Assembly: GCA_030272155.1 (NCBI GenBank)
Contig: CP126199.1
Location: 3,832,501-3,896,500, forward strand
Direction: 5' to 3'
From: Tetradesmus obliquus
Taxonomy: Eukaryota > Chlorophyta > Chlorophyceae > Sphaeropleales > Scenedesmaceae
Length of the DNA: 64,000 nucleotides
The translations under genes were made by a program, and so were the position numbers. Position 1 is the first letter of the stretch, and the number at the start of each line of letters is the position of its first letter. Under the pieces are notes generated by a model, which did no database searches, had not been told where the DNA came from, and was given only the letters and a program-made list of their open reading frames with translations. Of the stretch, positions 1-12,029 are shown piece by piece.

Positions 1-273
1 CAAATTGCCAGCCGGCTGTGCGCAGGACGACTCCTCTACCCATGTGGAGTGCCTTGCCAGCTTACCACATCGAATCTCCGCCAGCTGACCACAAGTCCTG
101 CCGACGTTCTTGCTGCTGCATTCACCGTTCACGCAGCTGCTGCTGCTGCTGTTGCTGCCGAGTTCAAGCACCAAGCAGCATCCACAACCTGCTGCCAGGC
201 CATGCATGCAGCTGCTGCAATAACAGCAGTGCCACACGCAACACTTCGTCCTGCTGCTCATTGTCCCGCGCAC

Positions 274-429
274 CTGCTCGGGTGACATCTCTTTCTTCAG
301 GTCCCTCTTCAGCTCCTGCCACGTCTTGTCCAGCAGCTTGTCGACAACAGCATCCACATCAACATCACCTTCAGCAGCACCCGAGCTGGAGACGGGCTGC
401 TGCTGCTGCTGCTGCTGCTGCTCTGAGCC

Positions 430-465
<36 letters not shown>

Positions 466-590
466 ACTGCCTGCAGTGTCACTTGGTGGTGCTCCAGAGG
501 CAGCTGGGGGTTCTGGTGCTGGCCTGTCCTTGCTGCTGCTGCTGCCTCCTTCCTGTTGCTTGGCAAGCTGTGGTCGACTGCTGCCGCCGC

Positions 591-628
<38 letters not shown>

Positions 629-1010
629 GTGAAGATCGTTGGTGACAGTGCATGCTGCGGCGGCGTCAGCACTCCCGGCCCAAGTGGCGGTTGCTGCTGT
701 TGCTGCTGCTTGCTACGCTGCCACTGCTGCCGCTGCTGCTGCTCCTCTGACAGCTCCAGTCTGTGACAGGAGGAAAAGCAGAGCAAAGATAGTGCTCATC
801 ATCAATTGTAGATGTTACTGAACAAACCTGCTCGACCAAGACCACATGCAGACAGCTCAGTAATAGTAGCAGTTGCATTCAGGTCACTAGCCGAAGCTGC
901 AAGCACCTTCAAAGTGTCTGTGGAGCACCATCATCCATTGTGGCTCTCACCTGGTTTGTGAACGGTCAGGCAAACCATCGTGCTCAATGTGGCACTGGCA
1001 CACAGCGTGT
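274..1010 (-). CDS. Unrecognised low-complexity protein, partial gene
   Basis: I do not recognise this gene. The best exon is 274-760 on the minus strand, bounded by a CAG acceptor at 761-763 and a GTGCGC donor just below 274. It reads a Gln-rich coiled-coil-like start (EEQQQRQQWQRSKQQQQQ), a Pro/Ser-rich stretch, two poly-Ser tracts, a Gln tract, then an acidic/charged end (DAVVDKLLDKTWQELKRDLK). An upstream exon ending at 951 (GTGAGA donor) joins in the right phase (DGLPDRSQT then RLELSEE), but I could not fix its upper end; 1010 is a rough limit. Further exons probably lie below 274. Poly-Q, poly-A and poly-S readings exist in every frame, so the frame was chosen by the non-repetitive flanks. 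The gene diverges from the EDR2-like gene. Confidence 0.4.
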
Positions 1011-1283
1011 CGGCTTTTGCCTGGCAAGCTATATAGGTGCACTCTGCTGCTGCTACTGCTGCTGCCAGCACATCTGATGCTGGACACGTCGCTGCATGGA
1101 AGCGTGCGCTGCGACACGCTGCTCCAGTACATCTTTTGCGTTTGTTGCAGGAGCATGTGAGCTGAGCTTGGGCGTATGCAGCAGGTGGTGCAACGCAACA
1201 ATGGGTGAGTAGGCCCGTACGCACTGCGTGCTCCTGGCCTAGATGTGCAACGCTCGCGAAACAACGTAGTTCGAACTTCGACA

Positions 1284-1902
1284 ATTGCAGCCGATCCAGC
1301 TGTATGCAGCCAAGATCGGCTGTCAGCGCTGAAGTAGTGAAGTAGTGTAACAGGGTGAGCAGCGTTAGGAGTGAGTGTGAGGGCGAAGGTGTGTACAGCA
1401 GTACTCTGCGATGACCCAGCTTGTCACGTTTTGCTTGCTTTTACATGCAAATTATGATACAATAATGACAACCATAGTGTGCTGGTGTGTACCACTGTGT
1501 CGCCATGTATACAAACTGTCCGTCCAATGTACAAGCATGCCAACACCAAGCACGGCAAAGTACAGTGAGGCCGCCTAAACCCAACAACGCACACTATGAT
1601 GTTATTCTAGTGCCTGGCCGCGTCCACAGCACCAAGTATGGCATGCAGCGTTGAAGGCAGCCTGGGCAACAGGTCGCAGGGCTTTGTGGGTGCACCCACG
1701 CGTCATGTGACAGCATCAGACCCACCAACCTCCATACACCTGTGAGCTGCCTGCCACCTACAGAATTTGGAAGTATGTTCACAGCTTCAGGTTAAACATC
1801 TTTGTGCAGCTGCTGCCTGCGGCCCTGTTCTAAGGATGAACGGAACTTGATCACCCGATGTGACCTGCAACCGCAGCTATTTTATTTTGATCCGAAAAAG
1901 TT
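1284..1902. other. Intergenic, probable divergent promoter region
   Basis: There is no convincing coding sequence here. It lies between the minus-strand fragment at the left and the plus-strand EDR2-like gene, so it should hold both promoters. An AT-rich patch (about 1880-1900, TTTTATTTTGATCCG) sits immediately before the proposed ATG at 1903. No classical TATA box was identified with certainty. Confidence 0.35.
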
Positions 1903-4900
1903 ATGGGTACATCTGGCAAATCCAATGCATCTTATGCTGAGCAGCAGAGCAGCAGAGCAGAGCAGCAAGAGGACCGGCCTTCAGAGCAACTGAAGAACGC
2001 AGCAACCGTATTTAAAGGAACGACTTTGCCTCACATAGTTGTGAAGCGGCAGCTGACTCTACATGACGCATGTGAGTACAGGCTGTCTGATGCCTTTCAC
2101 GAGCGAACTAGGAGTAGTACCAACAATTCAGTCACCTCACGCTTCTTGACCGGTTTACGCAGGCTTCATAACGTCCCAGTTTGACAAGAGCATTGATAAG
2201 GGCAAGGCATGGCAGCTGCATCGGCGGACGCTGCTTGAGCCAGCCAGCCCTAGCCAAATCAGAGCTCATGAGAGGCACTTGCGCAAGGCAGGACCACTGA
2301 GGGCTCTGTCTGCGTATGCACGGGATAAGAACGTGCTCAAGCTGGTGAGCAAAGGCTCGGCTGAGCTGCAGTGTCTGCACGGCACTGGGGCTGACAGAAT
2401 TGCTGTGCTGCAACGGCAGCAGCGGCAGCAGCAGCAGTGGTAGCATTTGTAGAAGGGTTGTGAATGTGTGAGCAGCTGTTTGAGGGTTGTGCTACGCTGA
2501 CCTGCTGGGACAGCAGCACGTAGAACCCCCTGCACACCTGCTATGCCGTTTGCTGTATGGCAAAGCATTCCCCCAGCAGCACTGCCTGCTTGCACTCAAC
2601 ACTGAGCGAGTCCGATGCCGTTCATTTGATTACCAGCAACTCTATTTGCCCTCTGATTCTTTGCCAGCGATGTCCAACCCATGGCCATGCCTCCTGTTTG
2701 CTGCTGATCACTTGCATACATGCCCAACATGCACACTGCTGTGTTGCGGGTGCTCGTGTGCAGTACTGCTTCCGAGTGGAGTGGCCTGACAAGTATGCAC
2801 CGAGCCACGGCTCTAGCGTGGAGCTTGGCTTTGACAGCCTAGCCACAGCACAGGAGTGGCACGCAGCAATAGCAGCACAGGTGGTGGCACTAGGCGGCAG
2901 CGGCGCAGGCAGCGCCCACTACAGCCTTGCAGGACACAGCAACAGCAACAGCCTGAGTGGCGGCATGTACGGCAACACGGGGTATGCCTCGGCTGAGCCC
3001 AGCCCCTTCACCAGCCCTGTCTCCTCCTTTCCGGTGAGTTTGACCATGTTTGACTGCGGTTGACCAGGGTTGACCGGATGAGAACAGCAATGACGTAGCG
3101 CACAAGGTTGCACTTCAGGTTGTGGCACTTGACAGCAGCAGCAGCAGCTAACGGTCATGCTTGCTTTCTAGTCCAGCCGCCAACATACAAGCGGCATTGT
3201 GAAAGTGCTGTCTTGAGAGTAAACAGTGCAGCAAGAGCCGGCTGCAGCTCACTTCGGCACAAGGGGTTGCAGTCAGCCTGCCACAGCTGCCCGGTGTATA
3301 CTGACATGGCCGAACACCTCAGCTGGCTTTAGCTGGCTGGCCAGCTCACTCACCTCACACGAGCCTGGCTCTGCCAGGGCCAATTGCGCTGACAACCAAT
3401 GTTCATCAGCTCTTTCTGACCGAGCGTGCTGCTGCTGCTGCTGCTGACCCTGTCAACAACAGAACACGCCTGCACTGCTCAGCAAGCAGCCATCCATGGC
3501 AACAGACGGCTGCCTGTCTCCAACTCAGCCGGGCACCGCAGACGGCAGCAACGGCGGCCTGAACGCCAGCAACAGGAGCAGCAGCAGCCAGGAGCTGTCA
3601 CAAGGAGGCTCAGCAGCACACCTCAAGGGCTCAAGCCTGAGCTTAGCCAACTCAGCAGCAGGCGCTGCAGGCGGCGGCAGCGCCCACAGCAGCATCAACA
3701 GCGGCGGCCAGCTGCAGCAGCTCCTGCAGCAGGGAAGCGGCAGCGGGGCCGCAGCAGCAGCAGGCGTGGCGAGTGCGGCTGAGCTCGCCGCGTCAGCGCG
3801 CGCACATGCAAGCAGCATGCCAGGCAGTACCTCGGGCCGGCGGCAGCAGCAGCAGCGGCAGAGCTGCGGCGCCGGCGGCAGCAGCAGCGCCAACAACACG
3901 GGTGTTGTGGTGGATGAGTGCATGGTGCGCTGGGTGCCGTACAAGCACGCCAATGGCATGGCCATCTACTACAGGCAGACGCCGCAGGAGGAGGGCAGGG
4001 GCATGCCGCAGGTGCGGGGCTTGCTGCAGCAGCAGCAGCAGCAGCGTGTGGCAAGCACAGTGTTGCAGGCGGCTTGTGCGCGGCAGCGCTGCGGCAGCAG
4101 CTGTTGAGCTCACGCAGCAGGGGGAGAGTACTGTGGGTGCAGGATGCAGATTGCCTGGTTGCGTGTAGTGCTTCTATGAATCTCCTCCTGCACTGCTAGC
4201 GTCTCCATCACATGCATATCATGCTTGCTGCCACAGGCGTCCCGCGAGCACATGCTGGTGTGACCTCCTGCAGATGCTGCTAGCGTTTCACTTGAAAGCC
4301 GACAACACTGTGTATGCGTGGCGTGTGTCTTGCCGCAGGCGTCTGGCGAGTACATGCTGAGTACTGCGGTGCAGGCCAGCCCCGAGTGCTGCGTGAGCAA
4401 CCTGATGCTCAAGGCGGACAAGGGCAGCGTGCTGTCCACGGCAGCCTTCATGGAGGTGCTGGAGGACAACGGAGACATGCAGGTGACCGGAGTGACGAGG
4501 CGTGCGCCAGGGATGTTCTGGTGTTGAGATTGTGTGCCCCAGCTGAATGAAGACAACCCAGGGCCGCCAATGTGGCCATGACACGGGTGTTCTTGTACAG
4601 CTGTGTGTAATTGCAATCGGCGACTCTTATTGCGGCCGACAGTCATTGAACGCTGCCGCTTGCGGGCCGAATGTGTTTCTGCCGCCCCTACAGGTGTGGC
4701 ACATGGTATTCCACCCGGCTGGCAACACGGGCCTGGCCACTGTGCTGGCTGCGCCGCGCTACACCTTCATGCACCAGGTGCGGCAGCAGGGGACACCTGC
4801 TTCTGAGGTATTCGTTGACTTTTCAAGCGTGCAGGATCATGTTCTCAGTCTCAACTGTGCATATGTACCAGGCTTGTACCACTGCAAATGGTCTGATGCA

Positions 4901-7900
4901 ACTGCGTGTGTCAATGTGCATGTTTCAGCACCATGCACTATGTGCTCACCTGGATGAGCAACAACAGCTCGACTTTGTGTAAATGACAACATGTGCCTGT
5001 TCTGCTGCGCAGGTGCTGACCAGCTACGAGGAGGGCGTGTACGCGGTGCTGTTCAGCAGCGTGCCTGACGAGGACGTGAAGCCTGAGTGGATGCAGCGCG
5101 CCAACGCACGCACGCAGCGGGTGAGCTGGCAGCAGCAGCAGGCAAAGGCGCAGCAGCAGGCAAAGGCGCGACAGCATCGCGTGCTGCAACTGCAATGGAT
5201 GGCATTGTATTGTAGGCAGCAGGTGTTGGCTCTTTGAGCCTGCATCATTGAATGACCCATAGACGTTGCGTGCGGCAGAACCTAGCTCAAAGCTGCTGCG
5301 CTGCTGCTGCGGGCTGTGCTGCTGCTTGCAGGCGCACCGCGCGGTGCTGCGTAGCGATCCTGGCAGTGGCAGCCGCAAGCCGCTGTGGCGCACGCCTGTG
5401 CGCTGCAGGATCACAGGTGCGGCCTGCGTACATCAGCAGCTCGCTTCGTCTTGTTTATTGAGACATGCACCTCCAGTGGGGCAGCAGCGCACCGGCTGAT
5501 GCTGGCAGGACGGCTTTAGCTCTAGCTACACTGCTGGGGGCTTGACGTGCAGGTGCCATCACCGTAACAGTTGTGGCGAATTGTATTTTAACTAGCCGCA
5601 CTGCTGGGGGCTTGGTGCATGCAGGCGCCATCACGCTGTCTGCGCTGGAGGGCCGCACCGGGCGCGACTCGCCGCAGACGCTGGTCACCTGCATCGTGCG
5701 CGCCGACTTTGGCGGCTGGCTGGGCAGCAGCAGCTACTTCTACGGCCTGGGGCAGGCGCTGGGCCTGCAGGAGGCGCTGATGGACAGGGTGCTGATGCGC
5801 GTGATGATCCTGAAGGAGGATGTGGAGTACTCGCGGTTCAAGACGAAGCCCTTCCAGCTGCTGATGGTGACGCCTGAGGATTATGAGTCCAGCGGGCAGC
5901 AGCAGCAGCAACAGCAGCAGCATGTGAGTGTGAGTGGCGGGGGTAGCAGCAGCGGGGCAGCAGCGGCGGCGGCGCTGCAGCAGCAGCAGCAGCAGCAGCA
6001 GAGCATACTGCGGCAGGCGGCGCCGCAGCCGCCGGTGCTGCAGCTGCAGCCGAGCCAGCCGCACGTGCCGACGCTGTCGCTGCAGCTGCCGGTGCGGCGC
6101 AGCACCAACAGCAATGCCGGGGCAGCTGCAGCAGTGGCATCAGTGGCATCAGTGGCAGCAGCGGAGCCGGGGCAACAGGGGTCGAGTGGGGATAAGGACC
6201 TCATGTCGCGCACACAGAGTGCAGCGGGTGCCGTGGCAGTGGCCGCGGCAGCGCGCGTGTCTGCTGCTGCGTCAGCGCTGGCTGCGCACATGACCAACCC
6301 GCAGCAGCTGTGGCATGAGAAGCGTGGCAGCACGTCAGGCTTCAGTGAGTACTCATTACTTTCCTGTGCGGTGCGCCTGTCTTTGTGCCTGCCTGTGCAA
6401 GCAATTCGATATCATTCAAGTGCAAGCCGCCAGCGGCAGTTGCATGCTGTTGCATTGTGGTCTCTGCTGTGGCATCGTCTGCCAAACTTGCATGTGCTGA
6501 CGTGCTGTCTGTTTCGACTCCAACGGCGGAGCTCGGCACTCCATAACAGCCACAACCCTTGTGGTCGATGCTGTTCTTCACATGCAACACTGCCGACATG
6601 TGCTTGCGCGGTCATCATGATATTCAAGAAGTACTTGCTGCACGCGCTGCTGCATCAACCTGTGTGCCACACCGCAGGCGCCTCCAACACGCCGCCCACA
6701 AGCCCCTCAAAGCACTCAGCAGGCACATACCCGGTGCTGCTGCCCATCAAGCGGCCATACAGCTCGCCAGCTGAAACAAGCTCCTCCTACAAGCCGCCAG
6801 CACCAGGCCAGCTCAGCCAGCGGCAGCAGCAGCAGCAGCACATCCAGGTGTCTGCGGCAGACTCTGGCAGCGCTGCAGCAGCAGCAGCAGCAGCAGCAGC
6901 AGAGCTTGGAGGCTCTGCAGCAGCAGGTGCTGCAGGCCCTGAGCGCTTCTTTAGCTTGCCTGGCTCGACAATGCCTGCGGCTGCTGCAGCAGCCGCAGCA
7001 GGTGCTGCTGAGTCTGGAGCGGCAGCAGCAGGTGCTGCTGAGTCTGGAGCGGCAGCAGCAGCAGGTGCTGCTGCGTCCACAGCGGCAGCAGCAGCAGGTG
7101 CTGCTGCGTCCACAGCGGCAGCAGCAGCAGGTGCTGCTGCGTCCACAGCGGCAGCAGCAGCAGGTGCTGCTCAGTCAGCAGCGGCAGCAAGCCGCTTGCA
7201 GCAGCAGCAGCAGCAGCAGCGAGCGGCAGAGCCGCATGGCGAGGAGCAGCAGGATAGTGACTTTGAGCAGTTTGAAGATGTCGGCGACAGCTCGCTGTAT
7301 GCAGCCTCAACCTCGTCTGCAGGCGCTGCTGAGGGTGACGCTGCTGCTGTCGACATCGATGCAGCAAGCGTGACAGGCAGCAGCGGCGGCGACAAGCAGC
7401 TGCAGCATTACCCGTTTAGTGAGGAGCAGCTGCAGGCGCTAATTGCTGGCAGCCTGAACAGGCAGTACTGGGAGCCGATCCATGATGGCGTGGGCAGTGT
7501 GAGGGATGTGTACAGCATACGCGGCCCGCAGTACCTGAAGGACCGCAAGAAGATCCCTGCAGGTGTGCTGTGCGGCTGTTTCTGGGGGGTTACTCACCCA
7601 CCTGGCATGCCTGTGAAATGCTTATTTTCAAGTCCTTGGCCACCTCTGCATGGCCGAGAACAACCACACTTGACTGTCAGTAGCAGTGAGCATGCATGCA
7701 GAAGCAACACGTCGCTGCCGCTACTAATACCTAGGGGCCAAGCTTGTGTGTTGCTTTGTTGCTGGTGTGTATGTGCCGTTACTGTTGCGCTTGCTGTGCT
7801 GTTCAGGGCGCGGGCGCTACAAGCTGATGGCTGCCGACCTTGTGGCCACGCACAGCATGATGGACCACATCGGGCGCTTCCTGCCCAGCGTGCGCTGCAG

Positions 7901-9585
7901 CGGCGCCGCCTTCAGCTTCGTGGTCAACCTCATCATCAACTATGGCAGCCCGGTGCTGCACCTGGTCATGGTGCGGGCTGGCAATACGAGGGCTTTCTTG
8001 TTACTGCAGTCATGTGCAGCACCTGACCGTGGTGCGCAGCGCAGCACTGCGCCGGGGTGACAGGAGCGCCCGGGCTTGTGCTGCAGTTGGTGGTCGTGCA
8101 AGATGAGCTGAGTCTTGTCATGCTGATGGGGAACCGGCGTTGCGCCAGGAAGGCTGGCAGCAGCTCTTGCACTTCGGCAGCTGTGAAAGTAGTGCCCCAG
8201 CCCTTGGGCTGTGCCGCATGATGCGACTGGAGCTGCTCTGATGCCCTCTGCTGAGGGCTGCTGCTGCTCCCTGCTGCTGTGCCGTGCTGCTGGGTGTCTC
8301 CGTGCAGGTGTTCTCCACCGACCGCCACCCCAACAGCCTGGGCCCCTGCCCTGATGACCCGCTGGACGCGGGCGAGGAGTGGACGCCCTTCGACTTCACC
8401 ATGAGCCGCTTCCTGCACGGCACGGGTGAGCGAGGTTGCGATGCGTCCGTGAAGGGGCTGTGCCTCTGCTGTCTGCAGAGGACTGTAGGGTCTCGCGCTC
8501 AACTGCTGCGCCAGGCAAACAAACCCTTGTCTCAATCGATTCCATTGAACTTGCAGCCAAATCCTGCCTTGTTCCGCATGTTTTTGCCGCCTGCGTCTGC
8601 AGACGAGGAGCGCAACGGCATGTTCAAGCTCATCCCGCACTGCGCCAAGGGCAGCTGGGTGGTCAGCCAGTCGGTGGGCACCACGCCTGTCATCCTGGGG
8701 CGCAAGCTGGCCACAAGCTACCACACCAACGAAAGGTGCAGGGAGACCGCGCATGTGCTCAGCAGCTTTGTGTTATAAGCAAGGCTGTGCTGAAGCCGCA
8801 TGGCACTGCGTAATGGTGCTGTGTGTTTGATGCTTATGCTGTGCTCCTGCTTGCGCTTTGCTGCTGACGCCCAGTCGCATCATGCTGAGCCGGCTGCTTC
8901 GAGCATGTGGTTGATTGTTATGCTGCTTTCTATGAAGCTGCCGCCACCGGGCCTGGCACACAACTGGATTTCACAAACACGCTGCTCTGACAAGCGTTTG
9001 TGTGACTGACGCAAGTGCATGCTGCTGCGCTGCAATGTTGCTCATCTGACAACAACCAGGTACATTGAGGTGGACGTGGACGTGGCCAGCACGCAGGCGG
9101 TGGCGTACATCGTGAAGATGGTGCAGGGCGCCACGCGCAGCATGCTCATCGACCACGCCTACCTGCTGGAGGCGCAGTTCGCGCACGAGCTGCCCGAGCA
9201 GCTCATCGGCGCCATACGGTGCGCAGGGACACTCGGCAGCGCTGTTTGTGTGGGCAAGGCAACCTGGATGCATTCACGCAGGGCTGACTGGGCTAAGTGG
9301 GCTTGGGGGGCTGTTAAGCCTGCTGCCGCTGCCAAGTGCTTGCTGCGCATCTACCCCTGCGCAGCCACGGACTGCAGCAGCGAGCATCTCTGCTGGGGTG
9401 TGCCTGCACCCTCCAGGATCAGAAGCACACATGTGGTGGCAAGTCATGGCATTTGATGCGCTGGGTGTGCATGCTGTGCTGCCGCCCGCAGGTACAAGCA
9501 CCTGGACATGACCGACTACACCTTCCTGCCAGTGGAGCAGGAGCTGCCCTTCACGCCGGTGGTGCCAGGCATTGTGGGCCAGTAG
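1903..9585 (+). CDS. EDR2-like protein: PH-like, START and DUF1336 domains
   Basis: This gene is related to plant ENHANCED DISEASE RESISTANCE 2 and would act as a membrane-lipid-binding regulator (family knowledge). Fifteen exons join in phase: 1903-2071, 2163-2344, 2764-3033, 3490-4011, 4339-4482, 4694-4777, 5013-5120, 5332-5416, 5625-6344, 6678-7562, 7807-7970, 8308-8425, 8603-8735, 9060-9218 and 9492-9585, giving about 1278 aa. The end of a PH-like domain is visible in exon 3 (YCFRVEWPDKY, then AQEWHAAI). A START-type domain runs from exon 4 (CMVRWVPYKHANG) through exon 9 (FGGWLGSSSYFYGLGQALG, VTPEDYES). A Gln/Ala low-complexity linker fills exons 9-10. The DUF1336/EDR2 C-terminal domain runs from exon 10 (QYWEPIHDG) to exon 15 (TFLPVEQELPFTPVV), ending at TAG 9583-9585. 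The ATG at 1903 is the least certain part; exon 2 follows it in phase. No membrane segment is evident. Confidence 0.85.
5526..5638 (+). repeat. Duplicated acceptor edge of EDR2-like exon 9
   Basis: The segment 5526-5563 is a degenerate copy of 5593-5638, the 3' end of intron 8 plus the first codons of exon 9. Both contain CACTGCTGGGGGCTTG, a GCAG acceptor and an exon start GGTGCCATCAC / GGCGCCATCAC. The downstream copy preserves the conserved frame (AITLSALEG) and was chosen as the real exon. Confidence 0.7.
7000..7180 (+). repeat. Coding minisatellite in EDR2-like exon 10
   Basis: In-frame tandem units of about 30-33 bp encode Ala-rich decapeptides. Two units read GAAESGAAAA-like and three read GAAASTAAAAA-like. 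The units are nearly identical at nucleotide level, so the array is recent. It lies in the linker between the START and DUF1336 domains and is flanked by poly-Ala and poly-Gln tracts. Confidence 0.8.
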
Positions 9586-9661
9586 CGGCGGCAGCAGCAG
9601 CGGCAGCAGCAGCAGCGGCAGCAGCAGCAGCGGCAGCAGCAGCAGCGGCAGCAGCGGCAGG
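9586..9661 (+). repeat. 15-bp CGG(CAG)4 minisatellite in the 3' UTR
   Basis: About four tandem copies of a CGG followed by four CAG units begin right after the EDR2-like stop codon, followed by a shorter variant. It is read through in no conserved frame and is presumably 3' UTR. Confidence 0.8.
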
Positions 9662-12029
9662 CAGTGCTTTCTGGTTATGTACGGTGGTGTCGTATCAGTG
9701 GCGGTGCTGCGGCTTTCGCAAAGGGCACAGAGGAGGTGGCACGTGCCTGGCAAGCTATTTGCTTGACACTGGTGGCCAGCTGCTGGGGAGTCAGCTGCTG
9801 GGGTTTGGGTGGTGGCGTTGAGTGGCAGCGGCAGCAGTTGAGCTGCTAGCGAGTTGCCTGCGCTTCTGGTGAGGCAGCAGCTGCCGTGCGGCTGGCTGAT
9901 GTGCAGGGTAGCAAGAACTGGAATCAATGCGGCAGCGCACAGCACATGGTAGTGCTGGCTCGTCAGTGGCTGTGTAGTGTGTGTGAGTGGGCAGTGGGTA
10001 CATGGTAGATGCCTAAAGCGACTGAAGGCTGTGTCAGCCTGTGCAGTAGTACATTTGTCTGTTTGCAGCGTCTTTGAATAATGTTCTCTGGTTATGCCAT
10101 GTCTATTTAGTTGACAGTATCCATCAGTAGGTGTGCCTGCGACGGCTTGTGCAGTGCCGGTAGCTGCTGTGTGTGGTAAGCATGTGTGCTGCACATCAGG
10201 CAAGACTGTGGTGGGCGTTACTTGGTGCCTAGATGCTTTTGCATGCGCTTCGGATGCTTATTATGCTCTCATTGGGTGGGTACTATCTGCGTGCAGCTCC
10301 TTGGAGCATTCATCAACTGTGATGCAGTGCGTGGCGCGAATTGCATGCGCACATGTTGCAAGTAGTGTGATCATGGAGCTGCTTTTTGCCACGACACCTG
10401 GACGTGGGTGCGGCAGTGGCGCTGTCTGCCTGCTGCACAGCTTGAGCAGAGCACCGTGCATGTGACATGCAGAGAGGCTGAAGCGACTTGAGTAGCATCC
10501 TGGCCTTGACCTGAGGCTCCCAGTGTTTCCTTGGTGCACCAACATTATCATCACTGCATGTCACGCAGCCAGCTGGCGCCACTGCAAGCGCTTCTTGCCA
10601 GCAGCGCTGCTGGCGTTGTTGCAGCTGCAATGGCAGCCACAGCAGCTGTCAAGCCCGCCCAAAATTGTCCTGCAATGATGTGCTTAGTTTGGTGTTGCAG
10701 GGTGGCCATTTGGAGCGGCTCTGCTCCGTGACTGATCTGACTCGATGTGTACTGTTTCTGACGGCATGGCTCGCATTGTCCTGCTGTGAACCCACATGTT
10801 GCTGCGGTTGCTTTGCTGATTCTCACTTGGGTGCCAGGCTGCTGGGGACATCCGCGCTGCACGCAATTCTGTGCGGCGTACGCGCTGTATCCAGGGCTGA
10901 CTAAGGCTCAATTGCCAGTTGCAGCTAGTCCTGCGTCATGAGAAGTGGCAAGCCAGCTGCAGTTCACGGGTGTTTGGCTCCCAGGAATGATGTCAGGCCA
11001 TGCACCGAAGAATGTTGTGATGATTGCTCTGGACATTGTGTGGGGGCACCTGTTGTATAGGCTCTGTGAAGCCAGCCAAGTGTGCAACACCATCAGGTTG
11101 TGATCCTGTAGTGATCTGGGGTGTGCTGGTCACTGGAGTGCTTGCCGATGGGCCCTGGCCTTGGGAAGTTTATTATCACAAACCGTGTAGTTTCACACGA
11201 CGTGGTTGCTGCAATGGACTGCAACATGGTGCCGGCAGGGTTTGTGGGCATGTCATGTTGACTCGGCCACAAGACGAGGAGTCGACGTCTGCTTGAGCAA
11301 GGCCGTATCTCGACGTTGCTTTCGCCTCGCTGTATTTTGCAGCAGCTTTGCAGCTTGTGCACGGCGCAGCCACCACAACACCACACACGAGCGCGTGAAT
11401 TTCGGCGCAAAAATGAGCCAACGTTTGCTTCGCCGAGCTTAAATAACATCATTACGCTCTTAGTGTCGTGGGCTTGCTACAAAAGCAAGCACACCAAAAA
11501 TGTCAGCGACAACCTGCAGGCAATGGGCAGCCATGCCCTCCACCGCTGTTAAGTTTGGAAGCAGCGGGCTTCATTTTAGGCGGAGGCGGATGCTTTCGGA
11601 CACGCTACTGGACAGCTTCAGGTGCGCACTCGTGCAAGGCCACGAATGATGCTGAATTCATGGTGCTTTGAAGCTGCAGCTTGCTTTCCTCGTAAAAGTA
11701 TAGAACAGGTTGTAGTGTACGCTGTGCATGTTAGCTTCAGCAGAACCTGTAGGAGTTGATAGCAGGTTTTGGCTGCTGTTGCTTGCTGCCTTGTAGCCAG
11801 GCAGGCATGATGCCAGTGATGGCTGGCCGTGGGTGGTATCTTTACGGCCCCCAAACCACAGGAGCACACACATGCCTTTTGACTTGTAAGATTGCTCATG
11901 GTCTTGGCAGTGCAGGTTCCGTGCACCGACAAATGCACCCGGCCACCTGCGCCGGCTGCTGCACCATGACATGTGTGGCTTTTACCACACATGGGCTTCT
12001 GCAGGCATACTGCCAACCTGTGTAGCACG
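9662..12029. other. Noncoding stretch between EDR2-like and MFS genes
   Basis: No exon with conserved protein sequence was found on either strand. It probably holds a long 3' UTR of the EDR2-like gene and the promoter of the MFS gene. A TGTAA motif (the poly(A) signal of related green algae) occurs at 11885-11889 but is far from the stop at 9585, so its use is uncertain. Confidence 0.35.

Noticed and set aside
18-766. Plus-strand reading frames rich in Cys/Leu across 18-766
   Set aside because: They are shadows of CAG repeats; the minus strand gives a frame with non-repetitive, hydrophilic sequence and splice sites.
1260-1285. GTTCGAAC sequence suggesting a tRNA T-loop
   Set aside because: No matching acceptor stem, D-arm or anticodon arm could be found around it.
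9274-10203. 309-codon minus-strand open frame
   Set aside because: It overlaps the conserved last exons of the EDR2-like gene and its composition is that of antisense and 3' UTR sequence without any domain.
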